From NCBI RefSeq assembly GCF_945957465.1, contig NZ_CAMFLC010000007.1:1-64000 (forward strand): a DNA stretch of 64,000 bases, given 5' to 3'. Each line of letters opens with the position of its first letter. The first letter of the stretch is position 1. The DNA comes from an uncultured Leifsonia sp. GTDB taxonomy: Bacteria > Actinomycetota > Actinomycetes > Actinomycetales > Microbacteriaceae. Of this stretch, positions 9,217 through 15,828 are shown piece after piece. The notes beneath the pieces are model-generated. The model was given only the letters and a program-made list of their open reading frames with translations. It was not told where the DNA came from and made no database searches. The position numbers were made by a program, and so were the translations under genes.

Positions 9217-9390
9217 ATGGAGACGAAGCCCGAGGGTGGCGAACGCCCCGCGCGCCGGTCGCGCCGCGTGAAGCGCGACGGTGCGCCGGGCGCCGATCCG
9301 ACACCACGGCTGCCCGAGCGCGACCGCGACGACGGGTCGTGGTCGTCGAACGACGAGCAGCTGCGCCGCGACGTCCCGCCGCACTACTGA
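9217..9390 (+). CDS. Small conserved-looking basic protein (57 aa), function unknown
   Basis: 57 residues, rich in Arg, Asp and Pro, no membrane segment. It ends SSNDEQLRRDVPPHY; a C-terminal D-x-L-x-x-D-x-PPH-aromatic ending recalls a small uncharacterised actinobacterial protein type (from memory, not searched). ATG 9217 comes exactly six bases after TAGCCT, the same leaderless start signature as larger genes here, and this is the main argument that it is real. It lies 41 bases after the helicase-like gene and is convergent with mscL. Confidence 0.6.
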   Translation: METKPEGGERPARRSRRVKRDGAPGADPTPRLPERDRDDGSWSSNDEQLRRDVPPHY

Positions 9391-9421
9391 GACTCTCCGG
9401 TGACGCGGTGCCGCACCGGAG

Positions 9422-9482
9422 ATTCGTGACGAATGTGCACTTTCGTGCCACGAATCACGGCATTCGGCACGAATGTGCCGGC
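9422..9482. repeat. Three-unit palindromic repeat, family delta copy 1
   Basis: Three successive units of 19-21 bases, each built on ATTCGTG/CACGAAT half-words (first ATTCGTGACGAAT, second TTTCGTGCCACGAAT, third ATTCGGCACGAAT), separated by short GTGCAC/CACGGC links. It lies in the convergent gap between the 57-aa gene and mscL, and its partner at 38533-38588 also lies between convergent genes. Units can fold singly or as one long hairpin; a terminator or a protein-binding array are both possible. Confidence 0.7.
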
Positions 9483-9514
9483 TAGGGGAGCGGGTCGGCT
9501 AGGGGAGCGGGTCG
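9481..9514. repeat. 17-base tandem duplication over the mscL stop codon
   Basis: GCTAGGGGAGCGGGTCG occurs twice in a row (9481-9497, 9498-9514). The unit contains the TAG stop of mscL on the minus strand, so the duplication gives mscL the extra codons preceding the first stop and leaves a second copy of the stop outside the gene. Confidence 0.85.
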
Positions 9515-9942
9515 GCGTGCTTTGCGGTGCCGGCTCCCGAGGGCGGGGCCTGCTGCGCCTGCAGGAGGTCGCGGATCTCGGTGAGCAGGTCGAGTTCGGT
9601 GATCGGGGCGTCGGGCTCGACTACGCCCTTCTTGCGGAGGCGGTCCATCCGCTCTTTGAGCTTGTTGATCGGGTAGACGAAGACGAAGTAGACCACGACC
9701 GCCACGATCAGGAAGCTGATGATCGAGCCGAGGACGGCGCCGAACTTGATCTGAGAACCGTTCAGGGTGACAACCATCGCGTCGTCCAGGGTGCTCGCTT
9801 TGAAGAACGCGCTGATCAACGGGTTGAAGAGGTTCGTCACGATCGACGTGACGACAGCGGTGAACGCGGCGCCGATGACCACGGCGACCGCCAGATCGAT
9901 CACGTTCCCGCGGAGGATGAACTCTCTGAAGCCTTTGAGCAT
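9499..9942 (-). CDS. mscL: Large-conductance mechanosensitive channel MscL
   Basis: 147 residues, a homopentameric membrane channel that opens under membrane tension in osmotic downshock. The start MLKGFREFILRGNVIDLAVA is the family's signature; TM1 covers about residues 12-40 (VIDLAVAVVIGAAFTAVVTS), a periplasmic loop follows, and TM2 about 68-95 (GSIISFLIVAVVVYFVFVYP). The C-terminal helix bundle (TELDLLTEIRDLLQAQ) is present. ATG 9942 has AAAGGA seven bases upstream, better than the TTG at 9960. It follows the zinc-ribbon gene in the same direction, as in the mycobacterial mscL-Rv0991c-Rv0992c neighbourhood. Confidence 0.97.
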   Translation of the reverse strand: MLKGFREFILRGNVIDLAVAVVIGAAFTAVVTSIVTNLFNPLISAFFKASTLDDAMVVTLNGSQIKFGAVLGSIISFLIVAVVVYFVFVYPINKLKERMDRLRKKGVVEPDAPITELDLLTEIRDLLQAQQAPPSGAGTAKHADPLP

Positions 9943-9985
9943 GACCGGTCCTTTCGCCAAGTGGATGGAACTGGTGGTGCTGGTC

Positions 9986-10336
9986 TCAGGCCGCGGAGCC
10001 CGACGAAGACGACGAGCTCGACGACGACGAGCCCGACGACGAGCCTGACGACGTCGAGCCTGACGACGACGAGCCCGACGACGAGGTCGAACCCGAACCC
10101 GAACCCGAACCCGAACCCGAACCCGAACCGGACGACGCTCCCGCGGCCGACTTCGTCCCGCCGCGCGAATCGGTCCGGTAGAACCCCGAGCCGTTGAAGG
10201 TCACACCGACCGTGCCGAACACCTTGCGCAGCGTGCCGCCGCAGTTCGGGCAGACGGTGAGCGCATCGTCGGTGAAGGCCTGGTGGATGTCGAACGCGTG
10301 GCCGCAGTCGCGGCAGGAGTAGGAATAAGTGGGCAT
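9986..10336 (-). CDS. FmdB-family zinc-ribbon protein with Ser/Gly-repeat tail (Ruc/Rv0991c-like)
   Basis: 116 residues. Residues 1-45 are a zinc ribbon: MPTYSYSCRDCG and VCPNCGGTLRKVFG supply the CxxC...CxxC ligands. From about residue 65 the chain is nothing but Gly and Ser, starting with (GS) repeats and ending in Ser runs; this tail must be disordered. The homologue at the same place in Mycobacterium tuberculosis, Rv0991c (Ruc), is a serine-rich zinc protein described as a redox-regulated chaperone acting with Hsp70 and protecting proteins under oxidation; transfer of that role here rests on synteny and architecture. It sits 31 bases after the 5-formyl-THF cyclo-ligase gene in one operon. 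Confidence 0.85.
   Translation of the reverse strand: MPTYSYSCRDCGHAFDIHQAFTDDALTVCPNCGGTLRKVFGTVGVTFNGSGFYRTDSRGGTKSAAGASSGSGSGSGSGSGSGSTSSSGSSSSGSTSSGSSSGSSSSSSSSSSGSAA
10089..10130. repeat. Hexamer microsatellite coding for the Gly-Ser tail of the zinc-ribbon protein
   Basis: Six perfect GAACCC units (10089-10124) followed by GAACCG. On the coding strand the unit reads GGGTTC-phase codons for Gly-Ser, so unit gain or loss changes tail length by two residues without a frameshift. Neighbouring bases 10000-10088 repeat CGACGACGAGC-like words for the Ser-rich part. Confidence 0.85.
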
Positions 10337-10367
10337 TGTCTTCCGTATGGTCGGGGCGCGGTGCCGC

Positions 10368-10952
10368 TCAGGAGAACTGGACGATGCGGGTCGGGGTGAC
10401 CGCGCCGTCGACCGGCTGGTCGTGTCGCTCCCGCGGGACGTCGCTCACGAGTTCGCCGTCGAAGACGACGGCGTACACCGGGGGACATTTTTCCATGCTG
10501 CCGAGCGTCTTGTCGAAATAGCCGCGCCCCCAGCCCATGCGCATCCCCGTCGCGTCGACCGCCGCGGCGGGCACGAGGATGAGGTCGACGTCGTTGATGG
10601 CGATCGGGCCGAGCAGCTCGCCGACGGCCTCCGGCATGCCGAACAGCCCCTCGGTCTCGGTCTCGCCGTCGCCGGTCGTCCAGTCGAGCAGGCCGTCGTC
10701 GCGCGAGACCGGCAGGAGGACGCGGATGCCCTGGCCGATCGCCCAGTTGACGAACGGGCGGGTGTCGGGCTCGATGGTGGTCGAGAGATAGCAGGCGACG
10801 GAGCGGGCGGACAGATCCGTGGCCAGATCGACCAAGTTGCGGGTGATCCCGGCGGTCGCGGCCTCCCGTTCCGTGGTCGTGAGGTTCTGCCGCCGCTCCC
10901 GCAGTTCGGCTCGGAGCGCCCGCTTGCGATGGGCGGCAGTGTCCGTGTCCAT
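10368..10952 (-). CDS. 5-formyltetrahydrofolate cyclo-ligase
   Basis: 194 residues, the usual size. It converts 5-formyl-THF to 5,10-methenyl-THF with ATP, recovering a stored and inhibitory folate form. Marks: the N-terminal basic helix KRALRAELRERRQ, the substrate loop DTRPFVNWA, and the signature VDATGMRMGWGRGYFDKTL with the glycine-rich ATP/folate loop, then YAVVFDGELV. ATG 10952 lies six bases after TAGGAT on its strand. It is divergent from galU (58-base gap) and heads the operon with the zinc-ribbon gene and mscL. Confidence 0.93.
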   Translation of the reverse strand: MDTDTAAHRKRALRAELRERRQNLTTTEREAATAGITRNLVDLATDLSARSVACYLSTTIEPDTRPFVNWAIGQGIRVLLPVSRDDGLLDWTTGDGETETEGLFGMPEAVGELLGPIAINDVDLILVPAAAVDATGMRMGWGRGYFDKTLGSMEKCPPVYAVVFDGELVSDVPRERHDQPVDGAVTPTRIVQFS

Positions 10953-11010
10953 GGGTCAATCCTAGAAGATCCGGCCTGGGCGACCGGGCAAATGCGGATA
11001 CTGTAGCGGC

Positions 11011-11958
11011 ATGGCATCTCACGTGACGAAAGCAGTGATCCCTGCAGCAGGCCTCGGCACCCGGTTCTTGCCGGCGACCAAGGCGATGCCCAAAGAGATG
11101 CTGCCGGTCGTCGACAAGCCGGCCATCCAGTACGTGGTCGAAGAAGCCGTCAGTGCGGGTCTGCACGACGTCCTGATGGTCACCGGCCGCAACAAGAACG
11201 CGCTCGAGAACCACTTCGACCGAAACGCCGAGCTCGAGGACACCCTCGTCAAGAAGGGCGACACCGACCGCCTCGAGAAGGTCAACTACTCGACGTCGCT
11301 GGCCGACCTCCACTATGTGCGGCAGGGTGATCCCAAGGGGCTCGGCCACGCCGTGCTCCGGGCCAAGATGCACGTCGGGCGGGAGCCGTTCGCGGTGCTC
11401 CTGGGTGACGACATCATCGACTCGCGCGACGATCTGCTCCAGCACATGCTCGACGTCCAGCAGAAGTACAACGCCACCGTCGTCGCGCTGATGGAGGTGC
11501 CCAGCGAGTCCATCCACCTGTACGGCGCCGCCGCCATCGAAGAGACCGGCGACGACGACGTGGTGCGCATCACCGGCCTGGTCGAGAAGCCGGACGCCGA
11601 GCACGCGCCCTCCAACTACGCCGTCATCGGACGTTATGTGCTGCGGCCCGAGGTCTTCGACGTGCTCGAGCGCACCGCGCCGGGCCGCGGCGGCGAGATC
11701 CAGCTCACCGACGCCCTGCAGGCGATGGCCGAGGCGCCCGACTGGACGGGTGGGGTCTACGGCGTCGTGTTCCGTGGCCGTCGCTACGACACCGGCGACC
11801 GCCTCGACTACATCAAGGCGATCGTGCAGCTGGCGGTCGACCGCGAAGACCTCGGTCCGGAGCTGCGGCCGTGGCTGCGCGAGTTCGCCGACGGCCTCGC
11901 CGACGAACCGCGCGAAGTGCTCGACGAGATGCCGGCAGACACGACTGACGCGATCTAG
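11011..11958 (+). CDS. galU: UTP-glucose-1-phosphate uridylyltransferase
   Basis: 315 residues. Makes UDP-glucose from UTP and glucose-1-phosphate for cell-wall sugars and glycolipids. The nucleotide loop AGLGTRFLPATKAMPKEML starts near residue 12; LLGDDII holds the metal-binding Asp, VEKP and FRGRRYDTGD the sugar-phosphate contacts. The ATG follows TACTGT by exactly six bases, so the mRNA is probably leaderless. Followed by rimJ and the GlpR-like gene. Confidence 0.97.
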   Translation: MASHVTKAVIPAAGLGTRFLPATKAMPKEMLPVVDKPAIQYVVEEAVSAGLHDVLMVTGRNKNALENHFDRNAELEDTLVKKGDTDRLEKVNYSTSLADLHYVRQGDPKGLGHAVLRAKMHVGREPFAVLLGDDIIDSRDDLLQHMLDVQQKYNATVVALMEVPSESIHLYGAAAIEETGDDDVVRITGLVEKPDAEHAPSNYAVIGRYVLRPEVFDVLERTAPGRGGEIQLTDALQAMAEAPDWTGGVYGVVFRGRRYDTGDRLDYIKAIVQLAVDREDLGPELRPWLREFADGLADEPREVLDEMPADTTDAI

Positions 11959-12015
11959 TCCGTTTACCGCTACGGTCGTATCTGCGGCGAACGGTCGCCG
12001 CAGAAGGAGGACGCC

Positions 12016-12678
12016 GTGGCGTTCGTCATCCCCACGCTGAGCGAGGGACGCATCGGGCTGCGACCGATCCGTCTGCGGGACGCTCGCGCCCTCGAGCGGT
12101 CACTGCTCGACAACCGCACCTGGTTGCGGCAGTGGGAGGCGACGAGCCCGTACGCGCCGGGTGCGTTCGACACGCGCGCGAGCATCCGCTCGCTGCTCGC
12201 CAACGCCCGGGCCGGACACGGCCTGCCGTTCATCGTCGAGTACGACGGCCGCCTGGCCGGACAGCTCAACGTCTCGTCGGTGACCTACGGTTCGCTGTCG
12301 AGCGCCACCATCGGCTACTGGATCGCCGAGGAGTTCGCCGGTCGCAACATCACCCCGACCGCGGTGGCGCTTGCCACCGACTACTGCTTCTACCAGCTGG
12401 GCTTGCACCGCATGGAGATCTGCATCCGCCCCGAGAACGGCCCGAGCCTGCGCGTGGTCGAGAAGCTCGGTTTCCGCTACGAGGGTCTGCGGCGTCGGTA
12501 CATCCACATCAACGGCGACTGGCGCGACCACTACTGCTTCGGGCTCGTGTCCGAGGAGCTGCAGCAGGGCGTGCTGCGCCGCTGGCTCGACGGCCAGGCG
12601 CCGACGGAGGCCGCTGCGGTGACGGCGGAGGACCGCGCCGCCGCCGCCATCCCGCTCCCGGTGGCCCGGCGACGCTGA
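12016..12678 (+). CDS. rimJ: RimJ-type GNAT N-acetyltransferase
   Basis: 220 residues. GNAT fold with the opening GLRPIRLRDARALERSL, the acetyl-CoA pyrophosphate loop region IGYWIAEEFAGRNI and the final ENGPSLRVVEKLGFRYEGLRRRYIHINGDWRDHY, all typical of the RimJ/RimL group that acetylates ribosomal-protein N-termini. GTG 12016 has a strong AAGGAGG six bases upstream. It keeps the conserved place between galU and the GlpR-like gene (Mtb Rv0995). The last 30 residues are an Ala-rich extension. The actual acetyl acceptor is not known. Confidence 0.88.
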   Translation: MAFVIPTLSEGRIGLRPIRLRDARALERSLLDNRTWLRQWEATSPYAPGAFDTRASIRSLLANARAGHGLPFIVEYDGRLAGQLNVSSVTYGSLSSATIGYWIAEEFAGRNITPTAVALATDYCFYQLGLHRMEICIRPENGPSLRVVEKLGFRYEGLRRRYIHINGDWRDHYCFGLVSEELQQGVLRRWLDGQAPTEAAAVTAEDRAAAAIPLPVARRR

Positions 12679-12749
12679 GAGTCCTCTTCATCGGTGACAC
12701 ACCCGGGCGCTGACCGGGGCGCCGAGCCCGCGACCCCTACCGTAGAGGC

Positions 12750-13862
12750 ATGAATGGGGATGTGATGGGCGGTGGGGTGATCGTCGCCATCGCGGCCGCC
12801 CTCTGGCTGGCCTATCTCGTCCCGGTGTGGCTGCGCCGCCGCGAGTACCTGGCGACGGAGCGCAACGCCGTTCGGCTGCAGCAGACGCTGCGCATCCTGG
12901 CCGAGACGAGTGAGCTTCCGGACGCGGTCCGCGTGGAGGCGACCGCGAAGACGGTCGCGGAGCAGCAGCGGATCCTCCGCAGGGCGGAGGAGCGCCGGCT
13001 CGCGACGGCGCGGGCCGAAGCGGCCGCGCACGCGCGACGCGAGCAGGCACTCGCCGAGGAGCGCAGGCACGCGGCGGAGGAGGCCGAGCGTGCCGCCGCC
13101 GAGGCGATCGCGCTGGAGCGGGCGTCGCGCGCGGCCGCGGCCCAGCGGGCACGTGCGCTCGCCGTCGCCAGTGCTCGACCGGTTCTCTCGCCTCAGCGTC
13201 GCCGTCGGTTGCGCCGTTCGCGCGCACTGTGCACGACGCTGATGGTCGCGGGCCTCGTCGGCGTCGCGATCGGAGCGGCCCTGTCGCTCTCCAGCGGTGC
13301 GTGGCTCGTCCCCGTGCTCTCCGGGCTGGTCGCCCTCGCCTCCCTCGGGATGCTGAGCAGACTGTCGCGGTCCGTTCGCGTCACGGCGCCCCCGGTGCCG
13401 TTCGTGCCCGCCGCCCCTGCGTCGCCCGACCTCTACGATCACGCTCAGCACGACCTCCCGGTTCAGGAGGCGCTGCGCCAGAGCTGGACGCCCCGCCCGC
13501 TGCCGAAGCCGCTGCACCTCTCTCCTGGCACGGTCGCCGCGGCGGCGATGGCGTCGGTGGACGCCGCTGCCGAGCTGCGCCGCGCGGCCGCCCGTGCGGA
13601 CTTCGAGCGCAAGGCGACCGCGGTGGCGGAGGCCACGCCGGCGGCACCCGCACCCGTCCTCCTGCGCCCGGTCGCAGCTGCCGCTCCGGCCGTCGCGTCG
13701 GCCGTCGCCTCCGCGACCTCTTCGGCACCCGTTGCCTCCCGCCCCGTCGCGGTCGAGGAGGCCGTGCCGAGCGTCTACTCGGCGATGGGAATCGTGGGCT
13801 CGGTCGACGGCGAGGCGCTCGACCTGGACGCGGTCCTCCGTCGTCGCCGGGCGGCCAGTTGA
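12750..13862 (+). CDS. GlpR-like membrane protein (Rv0996 synteny group), divisome-associated candidate
   Basis: 370 residues. TM1 at about 9-28 (VIVAIAAALWLAYLVPVWL) followed by RRREYLATERNAVRLQQTLRI, a long charged Ala/Glu/Arg coiled coil (about 60-145), two close TMs (about 157-205), then an Ala/Pro-rich cytoplasmic part ending VYSAMGIVGSVDGEALDLDAVL. Position after galU-rimJ equals Mtb Rv0996. In Corynebacterium the protein of this locus, GlpR, is the membrane receptor of the gephyrin-like FtsZ-binding protein Glp (the MoeA-like product of the same locus). No moeA/glp gene lies here between galU and rimJ. ATG 12750 follows TACCGT by six bases. Homology to GlpR is inferred from topology and synteny, not from a search. 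Confidence 0.6.
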   Translation: MNGDVMGGGVIVAIAAALWLAYLVPVWLRRREYLATERNAVRLQQTLRILAETSELPDAVRVEATAKTVAEQQRILRRAEERRLATARAEAAAHARREQALAEERRHAAEEAERAAAEAIALERASRAAAAQRARALAVASARPVLSPQRRRRLRRSRALCTTLMVAGLVGVAIGAALSLSSGAWLVPVLSGLVALASLGMLSRLSRSVRVTAPPVPFVPAAPASPDLYDHAQHDLPVQEALRQSWTPRPLPKPLHLSPGTVAAAAMASVDAAAELRRAAARADFERKATAVAEATPAAPAPVLLRPVAAAAPAVASAVASATSSAPVASRPVAVEEAVPSVYSAMGIVGSVDGEALDLDAVLRRRRAAS

Positions 13863-13919
13863 GCGGCACTCGATTTCGACTCGGCACAGCGAGGGTGCTA
13901 GGCTAGCTGAGCAGTTCCC

Positions 13920-13992
13920 GGGGCTATGGCGCAGTTGGTAGCGCGCTTCGTTCGCATCGAAGAGGTCAGGAGTTCGAATCTCCTTAGCTCCA
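13920..13992 (+). tRNA. tRNA-Ala (anticodon CGC)
   Basis: A 73-base cloverleaf: acceptor GGGGCTA / TAGCTCC with one G-T pair, D arm GCGC-AGTTGGTA-GCGC, anticodon stem CTTCG / CGAAG with loop TTCGCAT (anticodon CGC at 13953-13955, reads GCG), T arm AGGAG-TTCGAAT-CTCCT, discriminator A. CCA is not encoded. A -10-like TAGGCT is at 13899-13904, and a terminator hairpin follows. Confidence 0.95.
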
Positions 13993-14005
13993 CCCGGTAA
14001 CACCA

Positions 14006-14033
14006 GAAGGGCCGCCAGAGATGGCGGCCCTTC
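14006..14033 (+). terminator. Rho-independent-type terminator after tRNA-Ala
   Basis: Perfect 11-base stem GAAGGGCCGCC (14006-14016) / GGCGGCCCTTC (14023-14033) with a 6-base loop, 13 bases after the tRNA, followed by GTCGTTG rather than a pure T-run. Confidence 0.85.
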
Positions 14034-14190
14034 GTCGTTGCCGGACCGCGGTACGCCGCCGGAATCACGGCCTATAAGCCGAATCACGTTGACATGAGCG
14101 TTCTGCACGTCTTGCGTTCTTTTGCTACCCGATTTGCAGGCGGCCGACGCTGAGCGCCTCAACGTTCCGCTGGTAGTGCGGGGGTGAGCC
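14034..14190. other. Unassigned 157-base gap after tRNA-Ala, visibly less GC-rich
   Basis: No reading frame with a credible start or domain. It contains TTCTTTTGCTACC and other AT-richer words unlike the neighbours and ends at the convergent lysE stop. The 3' half of a tRNA gene is a common integration site, so it could be a leftover of a lost element, but no second copy of the tRNA 3' end and no integrase remnant is visible in the window. Confidence 0.35.
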
Positions 14191-14790
14191 TCACACCACC
14201 AGCATGACGGCGAGCACGACCATCAGCACCGCGATGCCCGCGTCGAGCACGCGCCAGGCGATCGGCCGCGCGAACACCGGTGCGGCCACGCGGGCGCCGA
14301 AGCCCAGCAGCAGGAACCACAGCAGGCTCGCCGTCGCCGCGCCGGCACCGAACACCCAGCGGCCGGGATCGCCGTGGGTCGCCGACAGCGAGCCCAGCAG
14401 GAGAATGGTGTCGAGGTACACGTGCGGGTTGAGCCAGGTGATCGCGAGGCAGGTGCCGATCGCGGCCGTGAGCGGGCCTCCGCCGGCGGTGGCCGCTGTG
14501 AGCGTGCCGGGCCGCACGGCCCGGATCGCCGCGAAGACCGCGTAGCCCAGGAGGAACGCGAAGCCGGCCCAGCGCACGATCTGCAGTGCGAGCGGTGCCG
14601 CCTTCACGAGGGTTCCGATCCCGGCGACGCCCGCGGCGATCAGCACCGCGTCGCTCGCCACGCAGATCGCCACCACAGCGAGCACGTGCTCCCGTCGCAG
14701 ACCCTGGCGGAGCACGAAGGCGTTCTGGGCGCCGATGGCGACGATGAGAGCGGCGGCCGAGCCGAGGCCGGTGAGGAATACGGAGAGCAC
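14191..14790 (-). CDS. lysE: LysE-family basic amino-acid exporter
   Basis: 199 residues with six hydrophobic segments. The beginning (LGSAAALIVAIGAQNAFVLRQGLRREH) with the conserved GAQNAFVLRQG is diagnostic of LysE/ArgO exporters for lysine/arginine; ITWLNPHVYLDT is the second family motif in helix 4. Two GTG codons are in tandem; GTG 14790 is exactly six bases after TATCGT and is preferred to 14793. Divergent from an ArgP/LysG-type regulator, the standard pairing in which the regulator activates export when intracellular lysine or arginine rises. Confidence 0.93.
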   Translation of the reverse strand: MLSVFLTGLGSAAALIVAIGAQNAFVLRQGLRREHVLAVVAICVASDAVLIAAGVAGIGTLVKAAPLALQIVRWAGFAFLLGYAVFAAIRAVRPGTLTAATAGGGPLTAAIGTCLAITWLNPHVYLDTILLLGSLSATHGDPGRWVFGAGAATASLLWFLLLGFGARVAAPVFARPIAWRVLDAGIAVLMVVLAVMLVV

Positions 14791-14812
14791 CACTCGACGA
14801 TAGGCAACCCGT

Positions 14813-14856
14813 GAGATTCAGTACAGCTCACGTTTCTTATGATCCATTAGAATCTC
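14813..14856. promoter_or_regulatory. Inverted repeat in the lysE/argP divergent promoter region
   Basis: GAGATTC (14813-14819) and its reverse complement GAATCTC (14850-14856) lie 30 bases apart between the two divergent starts. The right half overlaps the -10-like TAGAAT ahead of the regulator. Binding by the ArgP/LysG-type protein is inferred from position only. Confidence 0.45.
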
Positions 14857-14861
14857 TGAAC

Positions 14862-15749
14862 ATGGAGGTCTCGAGCGATCACCTGCGCACGCTGGCGGCG
14901 GTGGTCGAGCACGGCACGTTCGACCGCGCGGCGAGCGCGCTCCACCTCACCCCGTCGGCGGTGAGCCAGCGCATCAAAGCGCTGGAGGAGTCGAGCGGGC
15001 GCGTGCTCGTCCGGCGGAGCAAGCCCATCCAGGCGACACCCGCGGGCGCCGTTCTCGTGCGGCTCGCGCGTCAGGTCGCACTGCTGGAGGCGGAGGCGGC
15101 GGCCGAGCTCGAGGAGGACGGCGGAGGCGGCGGCTTCCTCACCTCGGTCGCGCTCATTGTCAACGCCGACTCCCTCGCGACCTGGGTGCTGCCGGCCCTC
15201 GCGACCGTCCCCGGTTCGGTGTTCGACATCGTCCTCGACGACCAGGAGCACACGATCGGACGGCTGCGCGACGGTACGGCGATGGCGGCGATCGGCTCCG
15301 ACCGCGACCCCGTGCAGGGGTGCACCGTGACGGCGCTCGGCGCCATGCGCTACCGCCCGCTCGCGAGCCCCGCGTTCGTGGAGCGCTGGTGCGCCGCGGG
15401 CTGGGATGCGTGCGCCGCCGCGAAGGCGCCGATGCTGGTGTACGACCGCAAGGACGCCCTCCAGGACCGGTACCTGGCCCGCCTCGCGCCGGGCGCCCGG
15501 CCGCCGCGCCAGTATGTGCCGGCATCGACCGAGTTCGTCGGCGCCGCGATGCTCGGGCTCGGCTGGGGCATGATCCCGGACCTGCAGGCGCAGCCGATGC
15601 TGGCCGACGGGCGTCTCGTCGTGCTCGACGAGGACGGCGCGGCGGACGTTCCCCTGTACTGGCAGCAGTGGTCGTTGCAGTCGGCCCCGCTCAGCGCGGT
15701 CGCCGCGGCCATCGCGAACGCCGCGGCCCGCGTGCTCCGCCCGGTGTGA
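14862..15749 (+). CDS. LysR-family regulator of the ArgP/LysG type
   Basis: 295 residues. The N-terminal winged helix (DHLRTLAAVVEHGTFDRAASALHLTPSAVSQRIKALEESSGR, described by its parts: helix 2 FDRAASALHL, recognition helix SAVSQRIKALE) is followed by a linker helix and a periplasmic-binding-like effector domain (about 90-290). KPIQATPAGAVLVRLARQV is typical of ArgP/LysG, which sense basic amino acids. ATG 14862 is chosen because MEVSSDHLRTL is the usual start; it lies shortly after TAGAAT. Divergent partner of lysE. Confidence 0.92.
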   Translation: MEVSSDHLRTLAAVVEHGTFDRAASALHLTPSAVSQRIKALEESSGRVLVRRSKPIQATPAGAVLVRLARQVALLEAEAAAELEEDGGGGGFLTSVALIVNADSLATWVLPALATVPGSVFDIVLDDQEHTIGRLRDGTAMAAIGSDRDPVQGCTVTALGAMRYRPLASPAFVERWCAAGWDACAAAKAPMLVYDRKDALQDRYLARLAPGARPPRQYVPASTEFVGAAMLGLGWGMIPDLQAQPMLADGRLVVLDEDGAADVPLYWQQWSLQSAPLSAVAAAIANAAARVLRPV

Positions 15750-15828
15750 CCGCGTCTCGCCGCTTCTCTTCAACGCCGAGGGGCACGGGGACGGGGGTGC
15801 GCGGCGAGGCGCGCGCGGGGCGGCGCCG

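Noticed and set aside
5231-9451. Very long antisense open frame opposite the helicase-like gene (similar ones opposite nrdA/nrdB at 29722-33600 and hrpA at 44011-46944)
   Set aside because: These are composition effects of about 70% GC coding DNA: Arg/Asp/Gly/His-rich translations without domains, and the sense strand carries recognised proteins throughout.
9422-9482. The three-unit repeat was considered as a tiny CRISPR array
   Set aside because: Units are contiguous and palindromic, no spacers of constant length exist, and no cas gene is present in the window.
12531-14162. Minus-strand frame containing EIRTPDLFDANEARYQLRHSP
   Set aside because: This is the well-known false translation of the antisense strand of a tRNA gene, extended into the genes beside it.
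14034-14190. Possible integrase remnant after the tRNA
   Set aside because: No translated segment resembles a recombinase and no duplicated att core is visible, so only a composition note was kept.
15750-15828. Short GC-rich gap between the ArgP-type regulator and the kinase fusion searched for a terminator
   Set aside because: Only weak, G-rich self-complementarity (GCGAGGCGCGCGC) is seen; not enough to call a terminator.
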